Source: Trifolium pratense
Lineage: Eukaryota; Streptophyta; Magnoliopsida; Fabales; Fabaceae
Direction: 5' to 3'
Length of the DNA stretch: 64,000 nucleotides
NCBI RefSeq assembly: GCF_020283565.1
Contig: NC_060064.1
Span: 8,670,266-8,734,265 of the forward strand
The notes under the pieces were generated by a model. That model was not told the origin of the DNA, searched no databases, and saw only the letters and a list, made by a program, of their open reading frames with translations. The position numbers were made by a program, and so were the translations under genes. Numbering within the stretch: position 1 is the first letter of the stretch; each line of letters starts with the position of its first letter. This document shows, piece after piece, positions 1 through 8,280 of this stretch.

Positions 1-169
1 TTATTTTTGTATAATTATGTTATAAATAAATGTTTTTATTAAATATATGTAATAGTTTAATAGTGTTGTATTATTTTAAATTGATTTACATATATTATTA
101 TATGATAATATAAATAAAATAAATATATATTATGTGGGTATGGGGCGGGGTGTGTACTAAGGTACCCGC
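1..169. repeat. partial hAT-type MITE, relative of 49000-49620
   Basis: This stretch aligns by eye with about 49313-49480, sharing the AT-rich body and then 'tatgtgggtatggggcgggg' and 'actaaggtaccc'. The left part lies outside the window. On the right it stops abruptly where a different repeat beginning cagtggcggagcc takes over. It is non-coding. The intact relative at 49000 has an 8-bp TSD and short inverted ends, so this copy is inferred to be an interrupted member of that family. Confidence 0.7.
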
Positions 170-431
170 AGTGGCGGAGCCAGGAAAAAATATTCGGATG
201 GGCCAACAAAAAATTATAATATATAAATTAAACACAAAAGTTATATTGCATATAAGAATTTAAGTTATAATAATTGTACAAAATTGACGATGAATATGTT
301 TTATTATATTATATTATATGTATACTAAAAGGATAGTGATTTTTCTTAATCGAAAACAATTGTGATTTTTCTGGAAAAAATAGAAATTGTTAATGTTTTA
401 TTAATAAAAAATTGTGTTTTTTTTTTGTATA
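170..431. repeat. left end of an hAT-type element beginning cagtggcggagcc
   Basis: The first bases match the left end of the complete element at 51297-51792 and resemble the end of the one at 48085 (cagtgacggagcc), followed by a similar 'gggccaacaaaaaattataa' segment. No matching right end or TSD was found, probably because the LINE interrupts it. The tRNA-like piece at 6824-6890 may be its far side, because the 51297 copy carries such a piece near its right end. That link is inference. Confidence 0.55.
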
Positions 432-468
432 GTAAAAAATTGTGTTTTTTTTTTTGAGCCAAACAAAC

Positions 469-3400
469 TTACTGCATTTCATTAATTATCAAAAGTTCAA
501 TACATGAAGGAATAATCTCAAATCTATGGAAACTAGTCCAGGAATTGGCCGCCCTAGCTAAATTGTGAGCAACCGAATTCACTTGTCTCCTAATAAACTT
601 AACTTCAAAGTTTACACATGATAACATAACAAGAATAATTTCATTAACGATTGAGAGAAACTCTGAATTGCCTCGCCGTTTGGTACGAATAGCATCAACC
701 AACACTTGAGAGTCACTTTCAAACTGGACGCTTTCAAAACCTCTACTCTTAGCTTCATTCATAGCTTGCAAAAGTGCCCATGCTTCACCCTCCTCTGTTG
801 ATAAAGTCAGTTGCTGCCACTGCGTAATTCCAGCCATAAACTCACCAGAATTATTACGAAAACAAGCACCCATCGCGGTCCTACCTGCACCGACAAAAAA
901 TGCTGCATCTACATTGCACTTTAACCAACCTATCTGAGGCTTTTCCCACCGACTGGTGCTGACAGGCGGATCAACCTGATCATCGTTACTTCGCAACTTA
1001 TGGACGGCAATCCACTCGTTCCACTGATCAAACGCAGCCCGACCAATTTGGATTGGGCTTCTAAGACCATCGTTCCAAATTTTATCATTCCGGTTCTGCC
1101 ATATACTCCATAACAGCATAGCTACTCTACCTATAGTAGCGTAATCCTCATTCCGACACACGACAAACACTCTATCTGCCGCACTACCTTGCTGACAAGC
1201 TGCGGAACCCAAGACAGATGACAGTCCAGCTGCTTGCCAACTGGATTGAGCAGAAGCGCAGGTGAAAAAAGCGTGTACATCATCTTCTACCTCATCTTCA
1301 CATAATGGACAGTGAACATCACAATCAACATGACGTTCTAGTAACCGACGCCTCGTTGGAATACATCCCCTACATAATCGCCAAAGAAGATGACGCGCTT
1401 TATGTGGAGCATGCGCTTTCCATATTTCTTTCCAATTACCTTTCACATGGTATTTATCATTACGGAAAATACACTTCATAGCAAGCTTGTACCCGGATTT
1501 GACAGAGTAACACCCATTTCGTTCCTCCTCCCAAACCATTTTATCCACATAAACTGACCCAATAAGAGGTGTCGCAATAATCCTCTCTGCCACCTGGACT
1601 GGGAATAACATGCGAATTTTAGACACGTTCCAAGCTTTATAATTATCTACCATCAGGTCCCTAACAAATAAGTTATACATTCCTTCAGGTTGAGGCGAAG
1701 GAATCCAGCGTTCTCCATTCCCACGTAACCAAGGATCCGACATGACGTTTATCTTGTCACCACCACCAATCCTCCACCTACACCCAAGTAACAAAACCTG
1801 TCTAGTTTTCCAGATACTACGCCATGCAAAGCTAGGATTATAGCCCAGGGACGCCTCCAACAAAGTAGATCGTGGAAAATACCTTGCTTTAATAAGTCTA
1901 GCCACCAATGTATCTGGATTTTGTAAAATTTTCCATGCTTGTTTTGCTACCATAGCCATATTAAAGGCTTCAAAATTCCGAAAACCCAAACCCCCTTTAT
2001 CTTTGGGGCAAGCAAGTCTCTCCCATGCTAGCCAATGAATACCTTTACTATTACCATTGCCACCTCCCCACCAAAAGGCATTTATCATTTTTTCAATATC
2101 ATCGATAAAAGAAGAAGGGAGGATAAACATACTCATAACATATGCTGGGATGGCTTGAAGCACTGACTTTATCATAATTTCTTTTCCAGCTTTCGATAAG
2201 GCTCGTCCTCTCCATGAATTTATCCTCTTCCAGATACGATCTTTAATATAGGAAAAAATTGCCTTCTTACTTCTACCTACCATAGACGGTAGGCCGAGAT
2301 AAATACCTGTGCCCAACACATGTCGCACACCAAGTATACCGGCTAAATCTGCTTGAGCCGCCTGTGACATATTGCGACTAATGAACACTTCAGACTTAGA
2401 CAGGTTAATTTCCTGACCCGAGGCCTGTTCATAAGTTTGTAGAATACTTAAAAGTTGGGTCACCTCAGCAACATTAGCTCTGCAGAATAAGAAACAATCA
2501 TCTGCAAACAAGAGATGAGACACTTCAGGGGCGCCTCGACAGATTCGCACACCATGAATGTCTCCTCTACTAACAGCTTGGTGTATTAGAGCGGTCAGTC
2601 CTTCCGCCACAAGAATAAATAAATAAGGGGACAATGGATCTCCCTGCCGTAAACCTCTTCCTGGAGTAATAGGACCAACTTTGTCAAAATTCATAAGCAC
2701 TGAATAGTTAACAGAACTCACACACATCATCATCCATTGTATCCACTTCTCTCCAAACCCCATTTTGACTAACATACCACGAAGGAAACCCCAATCCACC
2801 TTGTCATAAGCCTTACTAATATCAATTTTTAATGCTAACTCACCTCTATATCCTCTAGTCTTTCTCTTCATAGCATGTATAACTTCAATAGCAATAAGGG
2901 CATTATCAAGGATCGACCTACCCTCGACAAAAGCTGACTGCTCCTGGGAAACACATTTATCCAGACAATGCTTCAACCTATTAGCAAGCACTTTAGAGAC
3001 TATCTTGTAGAGGACATTACAGAGAGAAATAGGTCTCAAGTCTTTCATCGAAGTAGGATTATCACATTTAGGGATGAGACAAATATTAGTTTCATTAATG
3101 CTAGAAGGGAAATACCCCCTATCTAACCAGGAAGATGCGGCTACAAAAATATCATCTCCGCAATGTTCCCAGAACCTTTGGTAGAAAGCTGGGTTGAAAC
3201 CATCAGGACCTGGTGATTTATCCGGGTGCATCTGAAATAAAGCTTGTTGTAATTCAATTTTAGTCAGGGGTGCCATAAGTGAATGATTATCCTCCTCAGT
3301 CACCCTTTGCTGGATAAGATTAAGCACAGGTTCATGAATACCACTTATATTTCTGAAGAGAGCATTAAAATAATTCTTAGCTACCCCGCACAAATCCTCT

Positions 3401-4548
3401 TGAGTATGAACTATAGTACCTGCGTCATCCATAAGATTGGTAATCTTTTTTTTCTTACTACGAGCTGAAGCGGACATATGGAAAAATCGAGTATTCAAGT
3501 CACCCTCTTGAAGCCAATGCATCTTGGCTCGCTGCTTCCAGTACCCCTCCTCCTGAACCAGTAAAGTAGCATGCTTATTAGAGCATTCCTGAAACCTCCT
3601 ACTCTCTACCTCCCCCTGATTATCCCTCAACGCCTCCATCTCACGGACACATTCTTCAATCTCCTGTTTAAACTTCACTCTTTTCCCTTTGCCCCACCTT
3701 TGTAACTTGTTAGCACACCGAGTAACACGATCAACTATCGCAACATTGTCATTCGCACCCCAACCATCAATCACCGTCTCTTCCAAATCCGGTTCCTTCA
3801 GCCATTTATTCTCAAACCGAAAGGAGCCATTGAAGCGGACTGTTATAGTAGGAGAGCATTGAAGTAAAATTGGACTGTGATCTGAATGTGAGGCCAAGAG
3901 GTTAGATAGTCTTACGTCAGGAAAGAGATGCAGCCAACTCGTACTAGCCATAGCTCTATCCAACCGCTCTTCAATAACATGAGGTGTACCTCGACTTTTA
4001 ATCCAAGTAAATGGGTGTCCTGCAAGAGGAATATCGATTAAATTACAGTCAGCGATGGCTTGTCTGAATCCCATACACAACCAATTGGGATGTGGGTGAA
4101 TGCCCTTTTTATCCTCCTGTGAAAGTAGATCATTAAAGTCACCAATTATACACCAAGGTACAGGGGACACATTAACTAACTCTCGCAAAAGATTCCATGC
4201 ATGTCGCCGTCTACTACGCTCCGGATATCCATAATAACATGTTAACCTCCACTCCCCCTTCTGCTCATCCTCTACTAGCATATTAATAAAATTTCTCGAA
4301 TAGTTTAAGACGCTACATTTACTATTATCCTTCCAGAACACCGCCAGACCTCCACTCTGCCCCTCCACATCAATAGCCAGACAAGAATCGTAACCTAACG
4401 TGACCCGAATAGGTTCAAGGTGTCTAGCATGAGATAATGTTTCAGACAAGAATAAAATATCCGGCTTATGTTCTCGGGCAAGCTTCCGCAAATTAGGAAT
4501 TGCACTCGGGCCGCCCAAGCCCCGGCAATTCCAACTAAGAATATTCAT
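469..4548 (-). CDS. LINE ORF2: endonuclease / reverse transcriptase / RNase H
   Basis: An open frame of 1359 codons on the minus strand. The N-terminus (MNILSWNCRGLGG) starts an APE-like endonuclease of about 230 residues that nicks target DNA, including SDHSPI near residue 220. The reverse transcriptase spans roughly 480-760, with GRGLRQGDPLSPYLF and the catalytic LLFADDCFLF near residue 680. A zinc-binding RVT domain lies at about 1040-1130 (CPLCEDEVEDDVHAFFTC). An RNase H-like domain lies at about 1205-1340 (KCNVDAAFF, STEEGEAWAL, ESDSQVLVDAI). The start is the ATG overlapping the ORF1 stop, giving translation coupling or reinitiation as a likely mode of expression. No stop or frameshift is visible, which is unusual for a plant LINE and suggests a fairly young copy. 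ORF1 damage means it could move only with help from another element. Confidence 0.93.
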   Translation of the reverse strand: MNILSWNCRGLGGPSAIPNLRKLAREHKPDILFLSETLSHARHLEPIRVTLGYDSCLAIDVEGQSGGLAVFWKDNSKCSVLNYSRNFINMLVEDEQKGEWRLTCYYGYPERSRRRHAWNLLRELVNVSPVPWCIIGDFNDLLSQEDKKGIHPHPNWLCMGFRQAIADCNLIDIPLAGHPFTWIKSRGTPHVIEERLDRAMASTSWLHLFPDVRLSNLLASHSDHSPILLQCSPTITVRFNGSFRFENKWLKEPDLEETVIDGWGANDNVAIVDRVTRCANKLQRWGKGKRVKFKQEIEECVREMEALRDNQGEVESRRFQECSNKHATLLVQEEGYWKQRAKMHWLQEGDLNTRFFHMSASARSKKKKITNLMDDAGTIVHTQEDLCGVAKNYFNALFRNISGIHEPVLNLIQQRVTEEDNHSLMAPLTKIELQQALFQMHPDKSPGPDGFNPAFYQRFWEHCGDDIFVAASSWLDRGYFPSSINETNICLIPKCDNPTSMKDLRPISLCNVLYKIVSKVLANRLKHCLDKCVSQEQSAFVEGRSILDNALIAIEVIHAMKRKTRGYRGELALKIDISKAYDKVDWGFLRGMLVKMGFGEKWIQWMMMCVSSVNYSVLMNFDKVGPITPGRGLRQGDPLSPYLFILVAEGLTALIHQAVSRGDIHGVRICRGAPEVSHLLFADDCFLFCRANVAEVTQLLSILQTYEQASGQEINLSKSEVFISRNMSQAAQADLAGILGVRHVLGTGIYLGLPSMVGRSKKAIFSYIKDRIWKRINSWRGRALSKAGKEIMIKSVLQAIPAYVMSMFILPSSFIDDIEKMINAFWWGGGNGNSKGIHWLAWERLACPKDKGGLGFRNFEAFNMAMVAKQAWKILQNPDTLVARLIKARYFPRSTLLEASLGYNPSFAWRSIWKTRQVLLLGCRWRIGGGDKINVMSDPWLRGNGERWIPSPQPEGMYNLFVRDLMVDNYKAWNVSKIRMLFPVQVAERIIATPLIGSVYVDKMVWEEERNGCYSVKSGYKLAMKCIFRNDKYHVKGNWKEIWKAHAPHKARHLLWRLCRGCIPTRRRLLERHVDCDVHCPLCEDEVEDDVHAFFTCASAQSSWQAAGLSSVLGSAACQQGSAADRVFVVCRNEDYATIGRVAMLLWSIWQNRNDKIWNDGLRSPIQIGRAAFDQWNEWIAVHKLRSNDDQVDPPVSTSRWEKPQIGWLKCNVDAAFFVGAGRTAMGACFRNNSGEFMAGITQWQQLTLSTEEGEAWALLQAMNEAKSRGFESVQFESDSQVLVDAIRTKRRGNSEFLSIVNEIILVMLSCVNFEVKFIRRQVNSVAHNLARAANSWTSFHRFEIIPSCIELLIINEMQ

Positions 4549-5663
4549 GAGTCCCGGCAGTCCTGGGAACTGCCAGGACCTGCCGATAAAAAATGCTGGT
4601 TAAGATGCTCATCTGTCGCTGCTGGAGTTATGCCTTCAGCACGTCTGCGCTTTTTCTCCATATGAGTTTCCATCTGCTCAGGGTGAACCCCTGCAGTTAA
4701 CAATGGGGTAATTTGTCTACTTTCTCTCAGATTGGATCCAGCCGAGAGGGCTAAACGCGGTGTATCCACAGTCCTAGTAACACCCGGTTCATTGGGACCA
4801 ACTGAATTTCGTCTGTTAGCTACCATTGACGGGGTAGATAAGATGTCATTGTTGTCCTGGAGCACCACAGAATTAACCCCTGGTTCACTTTCCCTTTCTG
4901 TAGCATGTGCACTTGGGCGTTCTGAATGAGACTGGGAAGAATGCGAAGGATTCGGTGCACTTCCCCTTGACTGGCTTCCAGTAAACGTATCAGCTCTACC
5001 TCTCCCTTCCTCATGCAACCATCGCGAGTCCATACGACCACCAGGACGGCGGACATCTGCTCTAATTTCGCTAGACCAACTTCGCCTCCCATCATCCCTC
5101 TCCATGGCATATCTAACATCACATTTATCTTCGGAGTGGCCAAGGATACCACACACAAAGCAAAAGAGTCCGAGTTTTTCATATTTGAATTTTACAACAC
5201 CTCCCTCACCACCATTCACAGCAATCTTCTTCTCGATTTTTAATGGTTTTCTAACATCTACCCGAACCTTCACCCTCATATACTGTCTCCAGAAGCTCGT
5301 ATTATTATTTTTATCATACTCCAAAAATTCTCCAATATAGTTTGCCAACCCTTTCCCTACCTTCTCAATCATCATGCCTACTGGAACGTTATGAATTTGC
5401 ACCCAAAAGTTGACATGAAATAGTGGAATATCATATAGTGAAACTCCCACCTTCAGCCTTTCAACAATCAGTGTGAAGTTGTCAAAAGTCCAAGGCCCAC
5501 CCTTGATTACGCTTCAATATCCAATGGATGAAAGAAATTCAAGACTTCAAGACCGACCTACTAAGCATAAGCTAACATCATCTTGTTCAAGTTCATTCTC
5601 CTCCAACTCGAAATTCAAGACTTCTTCCTCACCTAGATTAAGGTTCTCTAGAGTTGCTTCCAT
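4545..5663 (-). pseudogene. LINE ORF1 (gag-like, DUF4283 and zinc knuckle), broken
   Basis: ORF1 encodes the RNA-binding protein that coats LINE RNA. The likely start is the ATG at 5661-5663 (MEATLENLNLGEEE), followed by an acidic N-terminus. The frame stops at 5547 right after LVGRS. A DUF4283-like segment resumes near 5545 and is in the original frame only downstream of about 5508 (GGPWTFDNFTLIVE, then FHVNFWVQIHNVP). By comparison with the family, part of the N-terminal domain appears deleted and one base lost, so the product would be truncated. A CCHC zinc knuckle follows (CFVCGILGHSEDKC), then a Ser/Arg-rich polar tail ending SRDS. The stop codon overlaps the ORF2 ATG as ATGA. The longest open piece is 4545-5450. 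The deletion size is inferred, not measured. Confidence 0.85.
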
Positions 5664-6458
5664 GGTTAAAACAAAGCGCAGAAACCTGACAAAACCAGAA
5701 CAGAGCAATAATAACCCAGACAATTCTTCGAATGCGAAAACGCAACGCAACCAGGAGAATAAGCACACCGTGACAGACAGGAAAACAGAGCAAAATAAAC
5801 GGAAACAAAAAACGCACAACTCTCACGGTAACGGAGAGATAAACTAACAACTCTCACAAAGGAGACAATCCCAAATCCCTAGCAAGACCCCGTGGCTATC
5901 TTGCTATAATTTCCAATATCCCTGGCAAAACCCCTTGAATGTTTTGCCTATATTGCAAGCTTAACGAAAGACAGAGGATCGGCGGAACCAGACTGAATCG
6001 AAAGGGAAAATATGCAACCGAGAGACAATACTAACATGGACATCGATCCGCAAAGCCTAAATCGGATGGAAGAATACAACCTGGAGATTCAGTATCGTTA
6101 TCCCTTCAACGTCATCACCATGGAAATCGTCTCAATTTCGTTTTCACCTTTCAATTGCAGTTTCGCTTTCTTTTTCCGGTAAGCTCCTAGCTCCCTTTCT
6201 CTTTGCTTAACTTCTGCACTCTCGTGGCGGCCGACAACTACAGGCGGCGGTAGCACTCACGGTGACGAAGCCTAACCGAACAGGGATAGAAGCAACATCG
6301 TTGAAGAGGGAAGCCGAGTAGAGAAAGAGGAAGAGAAATCGTGATGAAATTTGTGGACCGCGTTCCTAATCGCAAACCCTAGCAGAGGGAATCGCTATTC
6401 ACTGTGTTAACCACTGCTGAGAATTTTTTTTTCCTTAACCTTTCATTTTTAGATTAAT
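5664..6458 (-). other. LINE 5' leader
   Basis: The region between the inferred ORF1 start and the right TSD copy is more GC-rich than the flanks (for example 6225-6400, with gtggcggccgacaac and similar). Short frames occur on both strands but none resembles a known protein. It most likely holds the internal promoter and 5' UTR of the LINE. No defined promoter element was recognised. Confidence 0.6.
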
Positions 6459-6475
6459 GTAAAAAATTGTGTTTT

Positions 6476-7377
6476 ATTCACACAAAAAAGGAGTTTTTGA
6501 TTTTTATCTTGATGTTAGGTCATAGGTAAACGAGTATTCTTTGAAATATTTTTATTCTCTAGTTTAAAAAATTATGATATTATTTACCAAAACTAGCAAC
6601 AAAATAATTCTTGATTTTGTTTAAAAAAAAATTATTTTTATTTTTGGTACATTTGTTTAAATAAATTTATCCCTCGTAATAGTGAATATTGAAAAAAAAA
6701 GTAATGTAAAAAACTAGTATAATGTTTATAAACTGAAGAAACTAGTATAATTTTTATCACCTGCTTGTTAGTTAAAATTGATTATATTTAAAAATAAAAC
6801 AGAAACAAAATGATATTATTAATGGTGGCAAGGAATTGAACCCACAACCTCCTGCATCAATTGTTACCTCAACAACCACTCGGCTACCTATAGAATTTGG
6901 CATGACTATGCGCAACCTATTGTATAGAGTCTACCTGCCGTCTACTAGATCTCTATCGCTCGCCGTCGTCGATCCTCCGCTCGTTGTCCACCTTTAAACC
7001 ACCATCAGTTTTTCTGTTTTTTCTTTTCTCAAGCATCAAATTAGGGGTGTTCAAAAATTCAGTTAACTGAACCAAACTGTAATTCGAACTGCACTCAACC
7101 ATATTTTAAACCAAACAATTTAATTCAATTTTGAACTAAACCACTTTTAAAAAACAGTTACAATTCACTGCATAACTGGTTCAGAATCAGTTTGAATTTA
7201 TTAATTGATTTTTATTAAAAATGAATATTTAAATTTTTTTAATGTTTTATCAATAAAAGTTTTCAATTTTTTTTTTCGGAAAAAAAGGTTCTAGATTTTT
7301 CTGGAAAAAAATTTCCGATCTTTTTTTAATAATTGAGAGTGTGTCTTCTATGTCATCTTCATTTTGTTTTTTGAAGT
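6476..7377. other. non-coding DNA between LINE and TIR element
   Basis: AT-rich sequence without a supportable gene. It holds the tRNA-like piece at 6824-6890. At about 7046 it has a motif, taggggtgttcaaaa, that resembles the left end of a common plant hAT-type MITE, but no matching right end was found. A short GC-richer patch at 6930-7000 (cgctcgccgtcgtcgatcc) is unexplained. Confidence 0.5.
6824..6890 (-). repeat. tRNA-like (SINE-like) module
   Basis: Read on the minus strand this begins with a tRNA A-box-like TAGCCGAGTGG and has, about 40 bases later, GGTTCAATTCC, a close match to the polymerase III B box. It lacks a convincing acceptor stem and intact cloverleaf, so it is not called a tRNA gene. 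A similar module lies inside the MITE at 51297-51792. Confidence 0.55.
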
Positions 7378-7464
7378 TTTCTCTCCCGACCCCCCTCATT
7401 TCTTTTCTACCCCCCAAAAATCCCATTTTGCCCCTTGCGGTATGAAAATTTTTTGCCAACAAAC

Positions 7465-8213
7465 TTCAGTTTATATAAACCGAAGTTTTTAAACATGGAA
7501 AAAAAATTCGGTTTATATAAACCGAAATAACATATACCCCCCAAAAAGAAGGAAAATTTATGTGAAAATTCGTGTAGAGCTACCTGTGGTAAATTTATCA
7601 TATCTCTCTGAATATAGGTCGTATGCTAATGATTTTTAATCCAGTGTAAAGAAGACAAAATTTACTACAAAATTGACACCGGAATTATTAAATTTCATTA
7701 AGTATAGTATGAGAAAATCTACCTACAAGTTTGAGAAAAGTTTCTGCAAAATGTTGTAGAGATATCTGTGGTAAATTTATCATAGCTCTCTGAATATAAG
7801 TCGTATGCTAATAATTTTTTATCCAGTGTAAAGAAGACAAAATTTACTACAAGATGGACACCGGAATTGTTAAATTTCATTAAGTATAGTATGAAAAAAT
7901 CTACCTACAAGTTTGAGAAAAGTTTATGCTCTGTTTCTGTACCAGTACCCATTATTTCGTCAAACTGAACCAATTGGATAGTTAACCCTCAAAACAAAAA
8001 TTATATTTGTATTCTTGACACCCTAAGCTTTCCAACGAGTGGTCATTTACTCAAATCGGACATCGTTTAATATTTCAAATAAATTGTGGAAGTTGAGAGT
8101 CTCATGCAGAATTTATGCAGGAAAGCTGGAAAAAAATTTGGAACACAATATTTCGGTTTATATAAACCGAAATTTTTTAGCATGACAAAAAAATTCGGTT
8201 CGTATAAACCGAA
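7465..8213. repeat. four copies of a 20-bp palindrome
   Basis: The perfect palindrome ttcggtttatataaaccgaa occurs at 7507-7526 and 8152-8171. One-arm variants occur at 7465-7484 (ttcagtt...) and 8194-8213 (ttcggttcg...). The copies sit in two pairs, just inside each terminal inverted repeat of the surrounding element, so they could bind a dimeric protein or form a cruciform. Function is unknown. Confidence 0.8.
7569..7928. repeat. tandem duplication, two ~180-bp units
   Basis: Two adjacent units share long near-identical stretches, for example ccagtgtaaagaagacaaaa at both about 7641 and 7821, and ctacctacaagtttgagaaa at the end of each. The first runs about 7569-7748 and the second about 7750-7928. 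They form the core of the TIR element and differ by scattered substitutions. Confidence 0.8.
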
Positions 8214-8280
8214 GTACCCCCCAAGGGCAAAAACGGAAATTCAGGGGGTAGAAAAGAAATGAGGGGGGTCGGGAGAGAAA

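Larger units (their letters stand above)
449..6458 (-). mobile_element. LINE (non-LTR retrotransposon), minus strand, 17-bp TSD
   Basis: A full two-ORF LINE on the minus strand. The 3' end is a poly-A tail, seen as poly-T at about 449-455. The sequence gtaaaaaattgtgtttt occurs at 432-448 and again at 6459-6475, a 17-bp TSD as expected for target-primed reverse transcription. A second similar copy at 406-420 makes the left boundary uncertain by about 25 bp. ORF2 is open, ORF1 is broken, and the two overlap in ATGA. The 5' leader is about 0.8 kb. Confidence 0.9.
7378..8280. mobile_element. non-autonomous element with ~60-bp terminal inverted repeats
   Basis: The left end tttctctcccgac plus about 50 further bases (poly-C blocks, catttcttttctacccccc) is mirrored at the right end, which finishes gtcgggagagaaa. 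The interior has four 20-bp palindromes and a roughly 180-bp tandem duplication. No transposase or TSD was found. The smaller element at 24808-25040 has similar ends (cttccaaccccc / gggggttggaag) and is probably related. Short frames inside show no resemblance to proteins. Confidence 0.75.

Noticed and set aside
4468..5340. Several short plus-strand frames opposite LINE ORF1/ORF2
   Set aside because: Shadows of the genuine minus-strand coding sequence; no independent support.
5473..5847. Plus-strand open frame of 124 codons antisense to LINE ORF1
   Set aside because: It lies opposite ORF1 and its leader, is low-complexity (Ser, Asn, Lys, Gln rich), and has no recognisable domain.
170..7000. 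A single hAT element from 170 to about 6985 interrupted by the LINE
   Set aside because: Attractive because of the tRNA-like piece at 6824 and ctccgctcgttg near 6975, but the right end is a poor match and no 8-bp TSD (ggtacccg) was found.
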